Assembly: GCF_037975245.1 (NCBI RefSeq)
Contig: NC_092573.1
Coordinates: forward strand, 24,397,265-24,461,264
Direction: 5' to 3'
Length of the DNA: 64,000 bases
Source of the DNA: Apostichopus japonicus
Lineage: Eukaryota; Echinodermata; Holothuroidea; Aspidochirotida; Stichopodidae
In this document: piece by piece, positions 52,872 to 64,000 of the stretch
How the letters are laid out: the number at the start of each line of letters is the position of its first letter
Position numbering within the stretch: the first letter of the stretch is position 1
Made by a program: the position numbers and the translations under genes
Notes under the pieces: model-generated
The model's input: only the letters and a program-made list of their open reading frames with translations
What the model was told of the DNA's origin: nothing
The model's database searches: none

Positions 52872-55800
52872 GTACGCCTCGTGAACATTCACGTAAGATA
52901 GGAATGTAAACATTGTGTCCCATTTGCGGAAAATGTGAAAATATTCCAACTTGAAGAAAACACCGAGGCAATATATTTCTCATGTGATCAGGGATAAGAT
53001 TGAACTTCTTCCCTAGTTTAAGACAGTGTAATGAACTTTTGATGTTGAGGATGTGTGCATACGGCACATTCCACTTTCAATTAATGGTAAGGCGCAAAAA
53101 TACAGATTTTCTGTCCTCGCAATAAGGAAGAGAAAACAGTAAGAGATAGATTGCTAAAGGCTAAGGAACTGTGTACTATAAGTTCTAACAAAGGGAATGT
53201 AAAGTCTTGAGGTATACTTTGGTGTTTGGAAATGGTTTTATTCCCTTATGCAATTACCCTATAACTTTAAGAACTGAAATTACAAATGTTACTCCGGGCG
53301 AGCCAAAAAAAATAATAGAAATTAATATCATGCATGAGTTTGGTTCCAATACACTGCGGATAGAGAGGCATAACCAAAATAGGGTCTGTTGGCTAGAGTA
53401 ACTGTTGATTAAGAATCTCAGATATAGGGGTTCTGCAATCAGCAAAACTACTTGCTAGCTAGCAGCGGAATTTTACTATGATTGATAAAAGAAAGGAGCA
53501 ATATTATAACTTCCCACAGCAGATGATACCGAGGAGGTGCTTACGGGTGAAGAATGTGGTTTAGTTGATGACGTCATAGCTCTAATGTTGGTTGGTAGCA
53601 GGGAGTTCTTATAATTCCCTTGATGTATGTATATATATATATAGTACTCTATATATCACGTAAACATTGTAGTCCATATATACGTAAAAAAAGCTGTACG
53701 AGGCTGGAGCCAATGTTCGCATTAAAATTCAGATTAAGAGAATTTGTCCTCTTTGAACCAACGCAAAGTATTATCATTTGATCTTAGGCTCCCTTTATGG
53801 TTCATACAGTATGCTCGTAATATGATATATATTTAATTCTGCTGTTATATGGTAGCGCTTTATATACAATCAAAGGATAAATCAAAGCTCAATACCTGTC
53901 CTTCTCTATGATTTAAGTTCTTATACAAGATTGTTTTTTTTTTTATTCATTCCCTTATTTCCTTCGCAACCAGAGCGATTTTTACCCTCAAACCCAAACT
54001 GCTCTTGTCGTAATCCTCAATATAAAGGCAGTATTTATTGTTTGTGAAGTTGAAATAAATCCCTTTTTATAATATCAAATTAACCACAAGGTTCTGTTCG
54101 GTCGTGAGTTTCGATGGCGTATGGACAGCTGATATACAGGTGAACTTCATACTCTTCGTCACAGTTTTGATATTAAGTATTTTGTCACTTAAATACCTAC
54201 CCTTAACAGCCCACACGGCCACTTTCTCGAAGTACTTCGAGTACTTCATGTAAAACTGATTGCGAAGGGTTTCATCTTATGTTATAATCATAATTACATA
54301 GACATAATGTGATTAAAAACTTTTCGTTTTCTTTTTTCTTTAGTTCGAGTTTATTCGTAGTGCACCTATCTTGATTAAATCGTCATATTTCTTACAAACC
54401 GACTTGTTTCTTAAATAAATATATAAATACATGGAATATCATGACTTGGAGATATACGACTAAATTAAAACATCACTGTTGAACGTTTTCCTGTTTTTTT
54501 CCTTCTTTCTTGAAGAGCACAGGTCTTATTGCCTTTACACTGGCAATCGAGTCATATTCCGCAGTCATATTCAGTGACATTCGGCCATGCACAGTCAGAC
54601 AAACTTAATAATAACAATAACAACTACGTTTTCCACATTCGGAATATATTTTCAATACAATAACTATATGGCACGTGAACAATATTTTAGACTGAATTTA
54701 GAATAAAATAAAATATATAAGTTTGGGTATTTTTAGACAAATATCTTGACTTCGGTTTGTACCAACGCGCACACACCTTTTTGTTTCATGGGTATATTTG
54801 ACAAAACGATAGGTTAGCATATAGAAGCCTATCTTTTTGGTCCATTGTTCAAATGTATAATGTGACGTAATCATGTCACTAGGCAACCATCAGCCCTTCG
54901 GGTATGTTCCTGTAATGTATTAGAAACGGTTAGATGAGATCCAGTGTAGTATTAAGTGTAAGTGATGGATGGAGCTCGCCACCTCAATAACTATAAGATT
55001 TATGTATCCCCGGCTCTGCAGTATATACGCTTGGTCCTTTTGTTTGGCCCCTCGCTTTATCTCAAGTGACTGTAATATGACTATATTTAAACAAGCTTAG
55101 TATAACGCGCGTATACGTTTTTTTTTATGGCGGAATAAAAGAAGACCCTATCGCATTTCAGAAGTATTCCGCCGTTCTCCATTTGTACATATGGCTTGTA
55201 TATATGTCATATCGATCAATATCTTTACGAAAACCGACTTACAACAATTTGCCCAAAAAACAAAACAAAAAAACACAGACGATACACATAAATCTATCTT
55301 TTCATCTACTTTTGAAATAGGAAACGGAATGGGATGCAGCATTTTTCTTTTCTTTCTTAGTTAATTTTAAAAGCAACCGTCCATTTATTCGTATCGGACT
55401 CTTTCACTATCTCGTGTTGAATTTCGGTTCATGCGAATACCAAGATTGGTCTAAGGAAGAAGTACAAAAGAGGTTTATAATTCAGCCCAGTCACATTTGA
55501 TGTATTTGGCCACCGAGTTTCTTGGCTGAGAAGAAACCATTAAATAAATGACTTCTTCAGCCATATACAGCCATACTACATACATTTTCAACGTTCTGTT
55601 TATAGGCCTCAAAAAGAGGTTAAACACCCCCACTTCTATACACATAAGTATACCGTACAGTGCGTGGGTGTGTGTTCAGTAGTTGTCCTCGACGAAAAAC
55701 CTCCAGAAGAAATATTTGCTCCTTTCCCATTTCTCTTCTTTTGGAAGTGCGTCTTTCCTTAAGCAAGACTCAGAATTAGTGTCACCACAAGTATAAATCT

Positions 55801-56520
55801 CTGGACTTTGAGGATTTAAATACGGTATATATATATATATATATATTTATAGCGTCTCGCTAAAATATCTCCCACTTCCTTGTAACCAAGAGGAAAAAGA
55901 AAAGCAAACATAGAAACAAAAGAATAAATAAATTACAAAAAGAACAGAAAAAAAACCCAAAAAACAAGGCAATGTATGACTGTGACTTTTAACGTTGATA
56001 TGCCCGTAACCACGACTACAGATGGAGTGTTCAATAATCCATTGATGTAATAAAACCAGGTTAAAGCATTAATCAACCTTCTATTACTCCGCAAATTCTT
56101 TAATCCGTAAATGGATTTCTTATCCGTTTCATGTTCCGCTCTCGCATGTTGGGTAAATCTCCCCCGGAAAAACAAAACGACGGCTTTTTCACGGTTAGAT
56201 ATTACATAAACTGACGTCATCGAGACTAGCTAGATCAATCGTGCACATGGGCTAACATAAAATCGACCGTAATTGTGCAACATTGAATGGCACGCATATT
56301 GACGATTGCGTGCACGTAGCATTAATTGCGCACACGTCTTTATCTGCATGTTTTTAATTTGTGACGGTAACATGACGTTTTAAAGTATATTATAATGTAT
56401 ACAACACCTGAATAAAGACATTGCATGTGTGGCTTGAAGACTTCAGCTTTTTTAGTTTTAACCGGGAAAGAGAATCCCCCTCCCCAAGTCCACACTTAAA
56501 ACACTTAAACACACGCACAC
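52869..56520. other. non-coding stretch, nothing firm
   Basis: No supported exon. TA runs lie at 53624-53643 and 55826-55848. TGACGTCA sites lie at 53569 and 56212. A 95-codon minus-strand frame ending near 55933 has no domain. Confidence 0.55.
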
Positions 56521-56527
56521 ACCCACA

Positions 56528-56608
56528 TATATATGGATAGATGGATAGATAGATGGATCCATCCATCCATCCATCCGTCCGTCCGTCCGTCCATCTATCT
56601 AGATATAG
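56528..56608. repeat. mirror-like tetranucleotide repeat that can fold back
   Basis: GGATAGAT-type repeats on the left are followed by CCATCCATCCATCC and CCGTCCGTCCGTCC, then CATCTATCTAG. The left half is nearly complementary to the right half, giving a hairpin-prone compound microsatellite centred on GGATCC at about 56556. Confidence 0.85.
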
Positions 56609-58806
56609 ATGTACAATATCTCCACCAGCAACAAAGTTTCCTATGTAAATTTGTCATCATCTAATCTGTGATTTAGAGTTTTATTTAATTCTGTCAAATG
56701 TGGGAAAGATTAATGAAGCGTCGGCTTCTAATTAGTAAACCTCTACTTCAATAAAACCTATATAAACAGTGAATGTCCTGGTCATTTAATTTGTGTATGA
56801 CGTTCTAAGCTAGCAACAAAATCATCCAATGTCTACATATGACGGAAATTCACTTGAACTACTAAAATCGGTACTTGAGAAAAATCTGTTTTCAACAAGT
56901 TTACCAATACGAAATTGATCCTGGTTTGTCAAATCAATTTCAAGTGATAAGTTCCTGTATATGAATCTCAATTTCTTGTGTGTCTACTTTGATGAGCTTT
57001 CGAATAAGAACAGACCCTCGCAATTTAGTAGATCTTTCTAAACGAACATTAAAGATTCTTCTACGGAGTAGATGATATCTCTCATCTTGACCCGCATTGA
57101 TGGAAAACGAGAAAAATCATCATCTGAGACAAGCAAACAAATACAAATAAACAGAAATGAAAAAAAAAAGACAACAACTTTCAAAGGAAACAAAAAATTG
57201 GTAAATGACAGTGAGAAAAGTCAAACCTATCGTAAACAAACGTTCGAAACATGTTTTTTTCCTTTCATTTTCTCCTCTTAAATTGAACACGCCTTGAGTA
57301 TCATATGATCGAGCCTTGATTCATCTTATGCTAGACAAGTCGCCTCATCTTACGACATGGTAACACAAATCAACTTCATCTTCTCAGCCTTTCCCCTTTT
57401 ATTTTTTTATTGTATCAAATGTTTGTTCTTTTCTCCTTTTTTTCTGTCTTTTTGCCTCTTCCAAAATTACATCGACGTATCTGACTTGCAAATTTTCTTC
57501 CCCGTCAAAGGGGCCTCCAAAATTGACGTCATATTTCGGAAACGGAATTAGGATCACGTGCCTAGGATTTTTTTTTTTACACATGCCGAATAAATAGTAA
57601 CCTCCTCAATCGCGTTGGTCCTGTTCCGTTTCCCCCTAGACGTGTAAATATTATTATGCAAAGGTTTTGTTCACCAAAATAGGAATCGTTCCCGAGACAT
57701 TGAGATTGATTATCTGATTTTCTTGCTTTAGCAAGGCATGAATGTTTACACCCCGATGTTGCCTTTTGCCGTTAGCACCTCCAAAAATCTGCCATTTTTA
57801 GATTAAAAAACAGAGAAAGTTTTACGTTTACGCTTTTTTTCCAGCGACTGTTGCAAATGTGGAATTGAGAATGAACGAGGAAGCCTTAGGTAACTTAGTA
57901 ATCTCTAGTGAGTCTACGCGACAAAAACAAATCGCATGCATCAATATATACATACTATAGAAATGTGGCAAAAACGGCAAAGAACGTTTGGGGCTCTATT
58001 GATATACTTAATCTGAAAAATATACAGCCAATGCTAGGATTTTCTATGATTGTATATATCTTCCTGCTTGCAGCTATAAAAAATGTTTTTGTAAACCGAA
58101 TGATTTACTTTCATTAGGCAACGAAGGAACTTGAAAGAATGCACATCTTACATTTTTGATACGGGCATTGTACTATATTCAATTGTCCACAATCGGAATA
58201 TAGAGTACATATTTCTTATTGTCACCACTGTCAATGTTGTATTGTGATCTATGGATATTATCATTGCGGCTAAAGTGAGGCCGACGAGATATGTTTTAAA
58301 GGAGCTTTACCGCTATGAAAATAATATCCTAAATACTGTCATATGTCCATATTATTATTATTCTTTTTTAAGGTGCGTTACATCTAGACCTCTTGGTCTA
58401 ATTCCGTGAATATGAATGTGAAGAATCCTAAATGTTGCTTTCACTGAAAGAAAATAACATGGTCCCTACGTCCTCCTTTTATCCTTGTTCGACATTTTTA
58501 TTTTGCCTAACAGACTTTGGCAAGTCAATTCATTATACTGTGTTATATCACTTGCATAGGTCTGCATATGCAGCTATAAACTATCGAAAAAAAATTAGAC
58601 ATCCACCCGACCCCGAAGAAATATTAACATATTTATTTAGCTCCAGCTGTGTTGACTTTAAAAGTCATCTCGAAAATTCAATCAGCGAATTGTTCTGTAA
58701 ACAGAACCTGTATTTACTGATCAACACACAATTAGTACGACTCTCAGTTTTGTATTGTTAATTACGACTTCCCACGAAAATTAGGCCAGTCGGTTGCTCA
58801 ACGAGG
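56609..58806. other. non-coding stretch, nothing firm
   Basis: AT-rich sequence with short frames such as 58432-58761 plus, which lack domain or splice support. A TGACGTCA site lies at 57524. Confidence 0.55.

Positions 58807-58895
<89 letters not shown>
58807..58895. repeat. (TA)n array
   Basis: Pure TA run of about 89 bp. Confidence 0.95.
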
Positions 58896-58898
<3 letters not shown>

Positions 58899-59663
58899 CA
58901 CACGTGTAATTTGCATACTGATGAGTGTAAACACAGAAATTGATGACACCTGTTTCTCTTTCGGAGATAAAAACGTGTGTTAATTAAACTCTTTATTTGC
59001 ATGAGAAGCTCCTTAAAAAGGCAAACCAGTCTAGAGCACTACCGGTTTAAACATGTCGGAAATCACAATATTATGAGAGCATTTTGACTTGAAATCTCCA
59101 AAATTGGCAATATACTATAATCCAATTACTACAGTATCGCTCATTAGCTGTTCCAAAAATATCATTGAAATAATCAGTGCAATTATTTTTCCCTGCGGAT
59201 TTCTTTAGAACATGCATGTAATTTACATATATACTAATGGAAAGGAAGTGTCCGGCCGACATATTTGAAGTGCTTTGGAATCGTTATTTATATCATTTTT
59301 ATATCGGTAGCAAATTTAACACATTTGTTAGCACAATGTTAACAAGCCTTTACCACGATTGTAATTAATTCAGTCAAGACTCTTTTTTCCTCAAACAAAA
59401 GTTTAGTCGATAGTTTCCAATTTGAGAAGAAAAGAAAATAGCAAAAATAATAGTTTGGCGTCTTAAAAAGTGTGCTGTAGTAATATTCAGTGGTATAGTT
59501 TACGCAATGTTTATACATATAATAAAGAACGTCTGGCTTATACACGCAATGGGACGTTCGATGACGTCATATACTTCTAAACCACTCACGTCACAAATAT
59601 TGTGTTTTTCTTTGTTACGACTTTTGACATCATTTCACTGGTTTACAGTCACCATAGATCTAA
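58896..59663. other. non-coding stretch, nothing recognised
   Basis: AT-rich. A TGACGTCA site lies at 59562. A hammerhead-core-like word near 58918 was rejected. Confidence 0.55.
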
Positions 59664-59851
59664 TCTATTTTAATTAGTGTAAAAGTAAGTTGGCCTGACG
59701 TTTCGATCCTAGCAGGATCTTCTTCAAAGGCTATAAATGACAAGTAACAGTAACAGAAGGGACAAAACACGCACTACACATTCTCCTACACAGGCTCTCT
59801 AGTGGATAAGCAGTTTGCTAACAGTTTTATTTTATTTCTATTTTAATTAGT
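59664..59851 (-). mobile_element. 158-bp hammerhead-bearing retroelement fragment with 15-bp target duplication
   Basis: Identical TCTATTTTAATTAGT at 59664-59678 and 59837-59851 flank 158 bp (59679-59836) that carry a hammerhead-like motif on the minus strand. Duplications of 10-15 bp and terminal hammerheads are typical of Penelope-like elements. The fragment is too short to encode anything, so it is a severely truncated copy, a solo terminal repeat, or a short non-autonomous derivative of retrozyme type. The intact duplications show that it inserted as a unit and that the insertion is fairly young. Confidence 0.75.
59692..59731 (-). ncRNA. hammerhead-ribozyme-like motif, C3-to-U variant
   Basis: Minus strand order: stem I strand GCCT (59731-59728), core TTGAAGA (59727-59721), an extra A, stem II GATCCT-GCT-AGGATC (59719-59705) and GAAA (59704-59701). 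Stem III is AC/GT (two pairs, no loop) and C59697 is the cleavage residue. The stem I partner is AGGC (59696-59693). Only the first core base deviates (U instead of C3), which should impair cleavage. The layout, including the extra A before stem II, matches the motif at 50871-50909. Confidence 0.55.
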
Positions 59852-61305
59852 TCAGACCTATTAGAATTGGCGAAAAATCGCACATCATTACTTAATGCTG
59901 ATACTGCAATTATTGTATATCTAGCATATTCCTAAACAGTTGAACTGCAACGTTAAATTAGTCATTATACTTTGGTCTAAGCCTTTAACCGACTCTCTTT
60001 TCTAGTTCATCAAGTAAATGATCGATATAAATGTATTTATCTAAATGTCTCCCTATCATAGAATGTGTCATGCAGCGACGTCCTGACACCGTAACTTAGC
60101 GAATCATGACGTCATAAAGTAGGTCTTTCTTTGTTTTACTGTAAAAGCTGGCTATTTAAAGTTTTGTAGATCATTTGCAGTTTTGGTAAGAATGATTATG
60201 AAAGAGAGCCGTTCGACTACTAAAACTATTTGGTTTAGCTATACATGCAGATCCTTCTCCTTTTCTATATGTTTTCTACTAAATACTGTATACGCATATA
60301 GTTCACATACTGACAGCATGTCCCACATGAATTTTGAAAGTGTGTTCGCAAGGCGTCGTATGCACTGGTGATTGAATTGAATGTCGTAATAAATTAACAG
60401 TGTCTATCTTCTGCCTTTTTTTTTCTTTTCCTTTTTCTTTGTTCGCACAGAAATTCCTTTGGTTCGCTGACGCAGAAAAATGAATAAATATAGAGACAAT
60501 TGGCAGACAGATCAAAGAAAATTTAAATATCTTGCGAGGAGCTCTTATTTCCCGTTATTGATCTCTCTCAACTTTTCAACAGACAGAAAGATTGATGAGC
60601 TAACTGACAGTGGGGGTTCACTGTATGCACCAGGTACATGACATCCGTCTTCCCATACGACGAAGACGTATATAGCACATGTCTGACTTTAATTAACGTT
60701 ATTGTCTGATAACGTCCCGGAGATGCTCTACATACATAAACACAACTTATTTCTCACTTGTTTCTTCCAAAATAGCTCCCAGTGTAATCAAATATGTTTG
60801 CTAAGACATTTATCAAGAGGGGGGACCGAATGGTATAGGCAACCTATATCAAAGACATAAGGATAAAAAAAAACGCACATTACGGTCTTAAACGTCCGGT
60901 TAGTCATATGTAGGTCGTGGGCCACAGAGATTTGTGGCCGGAAGCAACTAGAGGGACGGAAGAATCGAAAACGGGGAATCAAATTTACTTGTAATAGGTT
61001 CAATAATCGAACTGTCAGTCAAAGTTTGATCGCAAAAACCAGAATACTGAGATGACATCACATTAATGAGTTATTAACTTCCTACCTTTCTCTCTTTTGT
61101 AAGTCATTCAACTTATATGTCTCTCCATTACACCATTTCAATGCTACGTGGTGACAATAACATTTTACGCTCATATCAGTTCACCTCCCCCCCCCCCCCC
61201 CCTCACGCCATTAAATGGGCTCGATTAGCGAAATGCTTACAGGAAACGCTTAACACCAAATGATGTTATGTTAATAATAAATGCTTTTCTATTAGCCTTT
61301 CAAAA
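59852..61305. other. non-coding stretch with a CRE plus TATA-like arrangement
   Basis: No supported exon. ATGACGTCAT at 60106-60115 is followed about 40 bp later by CTATTTAAAG (about 60152) and then a short frame from 60192 with a hydrophobic stretch and a terminal RRRMHW. This is promoter-like by arrangement only. C-runs lie at about 61183-61202. Confidence 0.4.
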
Positions 61306-62350
61306 CTTTATGTTGATTTAATATGTAATTTAAAACGGGAACACATTGCATCGACTCTTGAGACCCCGACCCCCCCCCCCCCCCTCTTTAAGAAAATAAA
61401 CACTTAACTAAATTATGTTATCATACACATAAATTCAATTATGTAAAGGGAATGTTTATGTGCATATCCTCCAATGACGCTATTTATATGAACTGAACTG
61501 AATAGATCACCGAGTATAGAGATATGACTGAAAGTCCAAAGGTGACCTGATAGTGAGCTCTGCGACAAAATGCAAGTTGGCTTGCAAGGAAAGTTGTAAC
61601 CACTGGCTGATTAGTGAAAAAAAGGAGTGATAAATTATATCACAAAGACAGATGACATAAGTGCCTGAAAACCGTTTGTATTAGAATAACATATTGACAA
61701 GAAGTTACGGTTAGCGGCTTATTTCTTGTTAATTATGGAACTGGCATGTTAATTTATCTGTTGGTTGACTTTTTGATAGATGAGACAAACGAAACAAATC
61801 ATTGCTTCCTCTAAATTTGATAGTTTGCCCAAATCCGTCGTGCTTTATAACCAAAACACATGTTTAATTATGTAGATACCACCCACACAAAAAAACGGGG
61901 AATTAATGTTAAGTGTAGATAAGCGGAGGCGAAACGTTTGCCCTCGACTATACAATTGAGTAGGTGTTTGGTATCCAATTTCCCTGATGAATCTTGTATT
62001 GTTTACTAGTCAAATTTAGCAACAACCGTAATAAACACCGCATCAACAACTGCGTTCATATATAGCAAACTGCCGTGGACACGCATACATTTGTAACTGT
62101 GCAAACGATGGCAACGTGCTTGGAATGAATTGTGCAACACAAATTACAGGCGCGTATAATGCAGTCAAACAACACATGACGTAGACAGATATCTTGAAGG
62201 ATAGGCTTTATAAAATCATTTAGTAGGTGTGGTAGGCTACCATCTTATCGCACGTTATATTTCACGTACAGATATTCAGCAGTCAAATAAGACAAGTGTA
62301 CAACATTTCATGGTTCCCAATTTCACTTGATAGTCAAGATAATGTATTAT
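61306..62350. repeat. copy A of a direct duplication of about 1.05 kb
   Basis: From CTTTATG at 61306 to about 62350 the sequence aligns by eye with 62934-64000. Identity is high in many blocks (CATATTGACAAGAAGTTACG, CAAACTGCCGTGGACA, GATGGCAACGTGCTTGGAAT) and lower in others. Copy A carries a C-run (61370-61384) that is nearly lost in copy B. The frame open in copy B (63517-63750) is broken here by TAA at 61920 and TAG at 62007, so protein coding is not conserved. Confidence 0.88.
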
Positions 62351-62933
62351 GACATTTAAAGAATCGATAAATTTAATATAGGTCCTATAAAGTTTTCATG
62401 TTAAGAGAAAATGACGATTTCGATCAATAATGGAGTAAAAACGTCTCTGTTTCATTATAAACCATACAGAGGAGCTTACCTCATTTATCCATGCCCCTGA
62501 TCAATTACCGTTACAAATTACGATGATACTATGCCTAAAAAACAAATTAAATTTCTTTGGATTTGTATTTTCTAGTAATGGAAGCAGTGTTGGCCTTCGG
62601 ATTTGTATTAAGCGAATTTTATCACCAATAACTCGCTAAACCAATGAATTTAAATTAACGTGGATTGAAAAACACCTGTCAAATTTATGTTAATTGTAAT
62701 CAATTTGTGCAATAAGCTTATTAAACAATAAGCCAATAATTGATCAATTCGTTCAATTACATAAGATATGGCATAAAGATTAACCATTCGAAATGTCCAG
62801 TACCCATTCGGTACCTTTAGTTTCTAAGATGGTATCGTAAAAAAAAAAGATTTCAGAAGACGTATTAAATGTGACATGAAATGTTCTGTAAGCACGTGAT
62901 ATATCCAACAAATGTAAACTAAGCACTATATGA
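62351..62933. other. spacer between duplicated blocks
   Basis: AT-rich, nothing recognised. Confidence 0.6.
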
Positions 62934-64000
62934 CTTTATGTTTACTAAATATGTAATTGAAAACGGTGAGTACATTGTACCGACTCTTGCGTTCACCCCT
63001 TCCCCTTTAATAAATAAGTAAACACTTAACTAAATAATTTAGCATGCACATAAATTCTATTATGTTAAATGGTAAATGTTTATGTGCATATCCTCCAAAT
63101 GATGATATTTATATAGGAACTGTGGAAAGATCACCGAGTAGGGAAATGACTGAAAGTTCAAAGGTGATCTGATAGTGAGCTCTGTCAAAAAAAAAAATGC
63201 CATAGGCCTGCAAGGAAAATTCTAGAACACGCAAGGAGACATGACTTAACATATAACCACTGGCTGATTAGTAAAAGGAAATGGTTATTACATTACTTCA
63301 AAGACAAATGACATAAGTGCCTGAAATACCGTTTGTATTAGAATAACATATTGACAAGAAGTTACGGTTAGCGGCTTATTTCTTGTTAATTGTGAGACTG
63401 AAATATTAATTTATCTGTTGGTTGACTTTTTGATAGATGAGACAAACGAAACAAATCATTACATCCTCTAAATTTGATAGTTTGCCCAAATCCGTCGTGC
63501 TAAATATCCAAAACACATGTTTAAATATGTAGATACCACCCACAATAAACGGGGAATTAATGTTAAGTGTAGATTAGCGGAGACGAAACGTTTGCCCTCG
63601 ACTATACAATTGAGTAGGTGGTTGGTGTCCAATTTCCCTGATGAATCTTGTATTGTTTACTGGTCAAATTTAGCAACAGCCGTCATAAACACCGGATCAT
63701 CAACTGCGTTCATATATAGCAAACTGCCGTGGACATGCATACATTTGTAACTGTGCAAACGATGGCAACGTGCTTGGAATGAATTGTGCAACACAAATAG
63801 CAAGCGCGTATAATACAGTCAAACACTACATGACGTAGACAGATATCTTAAAGGATAGGCTTTATAAAACTATTAAGTTGTTTAGCTAGGCTACCATCTA
63901 ATCGTACGTTATGTTTCACGTACAGATATTTAGCAGTCAAATATGTGTTTAGTATTTCATGGTTCCTAAATTCACTTGGTATACATGATAATAAGATATG
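62934..64000. repeat. copy B of the direct duplication, cut by window edge
   Basis: It starts at CTTTATG (62934), offset 1628 bp from copy A, and runs to the edge of the window. It has small insertions relative to copy A (for example near 63185-63250). The duplicated content is unidentified. It could be a mobile element copied in tandem or an ordinary segmental duplication. Confidence 0.85.

Noticed and set aside
58918-58945. CTGATGA ... GAAA core suggestive of a hammerhead
   Set aside because: Stem I has no pairing partner and stem III cannot form with an allowed cleavage residue.
63517-63750. 77-codon ORF in duplicated copy B
   Set aside because: The equivalent frame in copy A is broken by two stop codons, so coding is not conserved.

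Overview
The window looks like a gene-poor, AT-rich piece of an animal nuclear genome, not a microbial or organellar one. It has no long open reading frames outside microsatellites. It does have spliceosomal-type splice signals, tRNA-derived and hAT-like non-autonomous transposons, hammerhead-ribozyme-like relics of Penelope-type retroelements, and very many (TA)n arrays. Frequent TAGGCCTA/TATAGGCC-type words and CG-containing repeats suggest a marine invertebrate, perhaps an echinoderm such as a sea cucumber. That assignment is inference only.

Coding content is sparse and consists of single exons. The best call is a minus-strand exon at 263-411 that encodes a leucine-rich-repeat C-terminal cap (LRRCT). 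It belongs to a gene running off the left edge. Weaker exon candidates, each supported only by an open frame plus plausible splice sites, lie at 5547-5678 (-), 11739-12000 (-), 12075-12230 (-), 22132-22350 (-), 23347-23498 (-), 28763-28879 (+), and 50409-50506 with 52304-52476 (+). The last pair is phase-compatible and has a C..C spacing loosely like a von Willebrand type C domain. A possible secreted polyhistidine ORF (10352-10933) is mostly a (CAT)n microsatellite.

Repeat landscape from left to right: (TA)n at 4.9-5.1 kb; a near-perfect 138-bp palindrome at 8469-8606 set inside (TA)n and containing a hammerhead-like fold; a (CAT)n array at 10.4-10.9 kb; TATAGGC palindromic repeats at 14.9-15.1 kb; a nested group of hAT-like elements at 16.4-18.2 kb; a 34/68-bp degenerate satellite at 20.3-21.1 kb; a 271-bp duplicated block in (TA)n at 24.2-24.8 kb; a 492-bp hAT-like MITE with 8-bp target duplication at 26734-27225; several long (TA)n arrays at 35-39 kb; a tRNA-Ser-like SINE at 45.1-45.5 kb; a hammerhead-bearing island between two (TA)n arrays at 50.8-51.1 kb; a 158-bp hammerhead-bearing element with 15-bp target duplications at 59.7-59.8 kb; and a diverged direct duplication of about 1.05 kb at 61.3-62.35 and 62.93-64.0 kb.

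Two patterns deserve attention. The first is three independent hammerhead-ribozyme-like motifs, two of them embedded in (TA)n arrays. The second is a strong excess of the CRE palindrome TGACGTCA, with 18 exact copies spread over the window. No operon-like organisation exists, and the exons cannot be joined into complete genes from this window alone.
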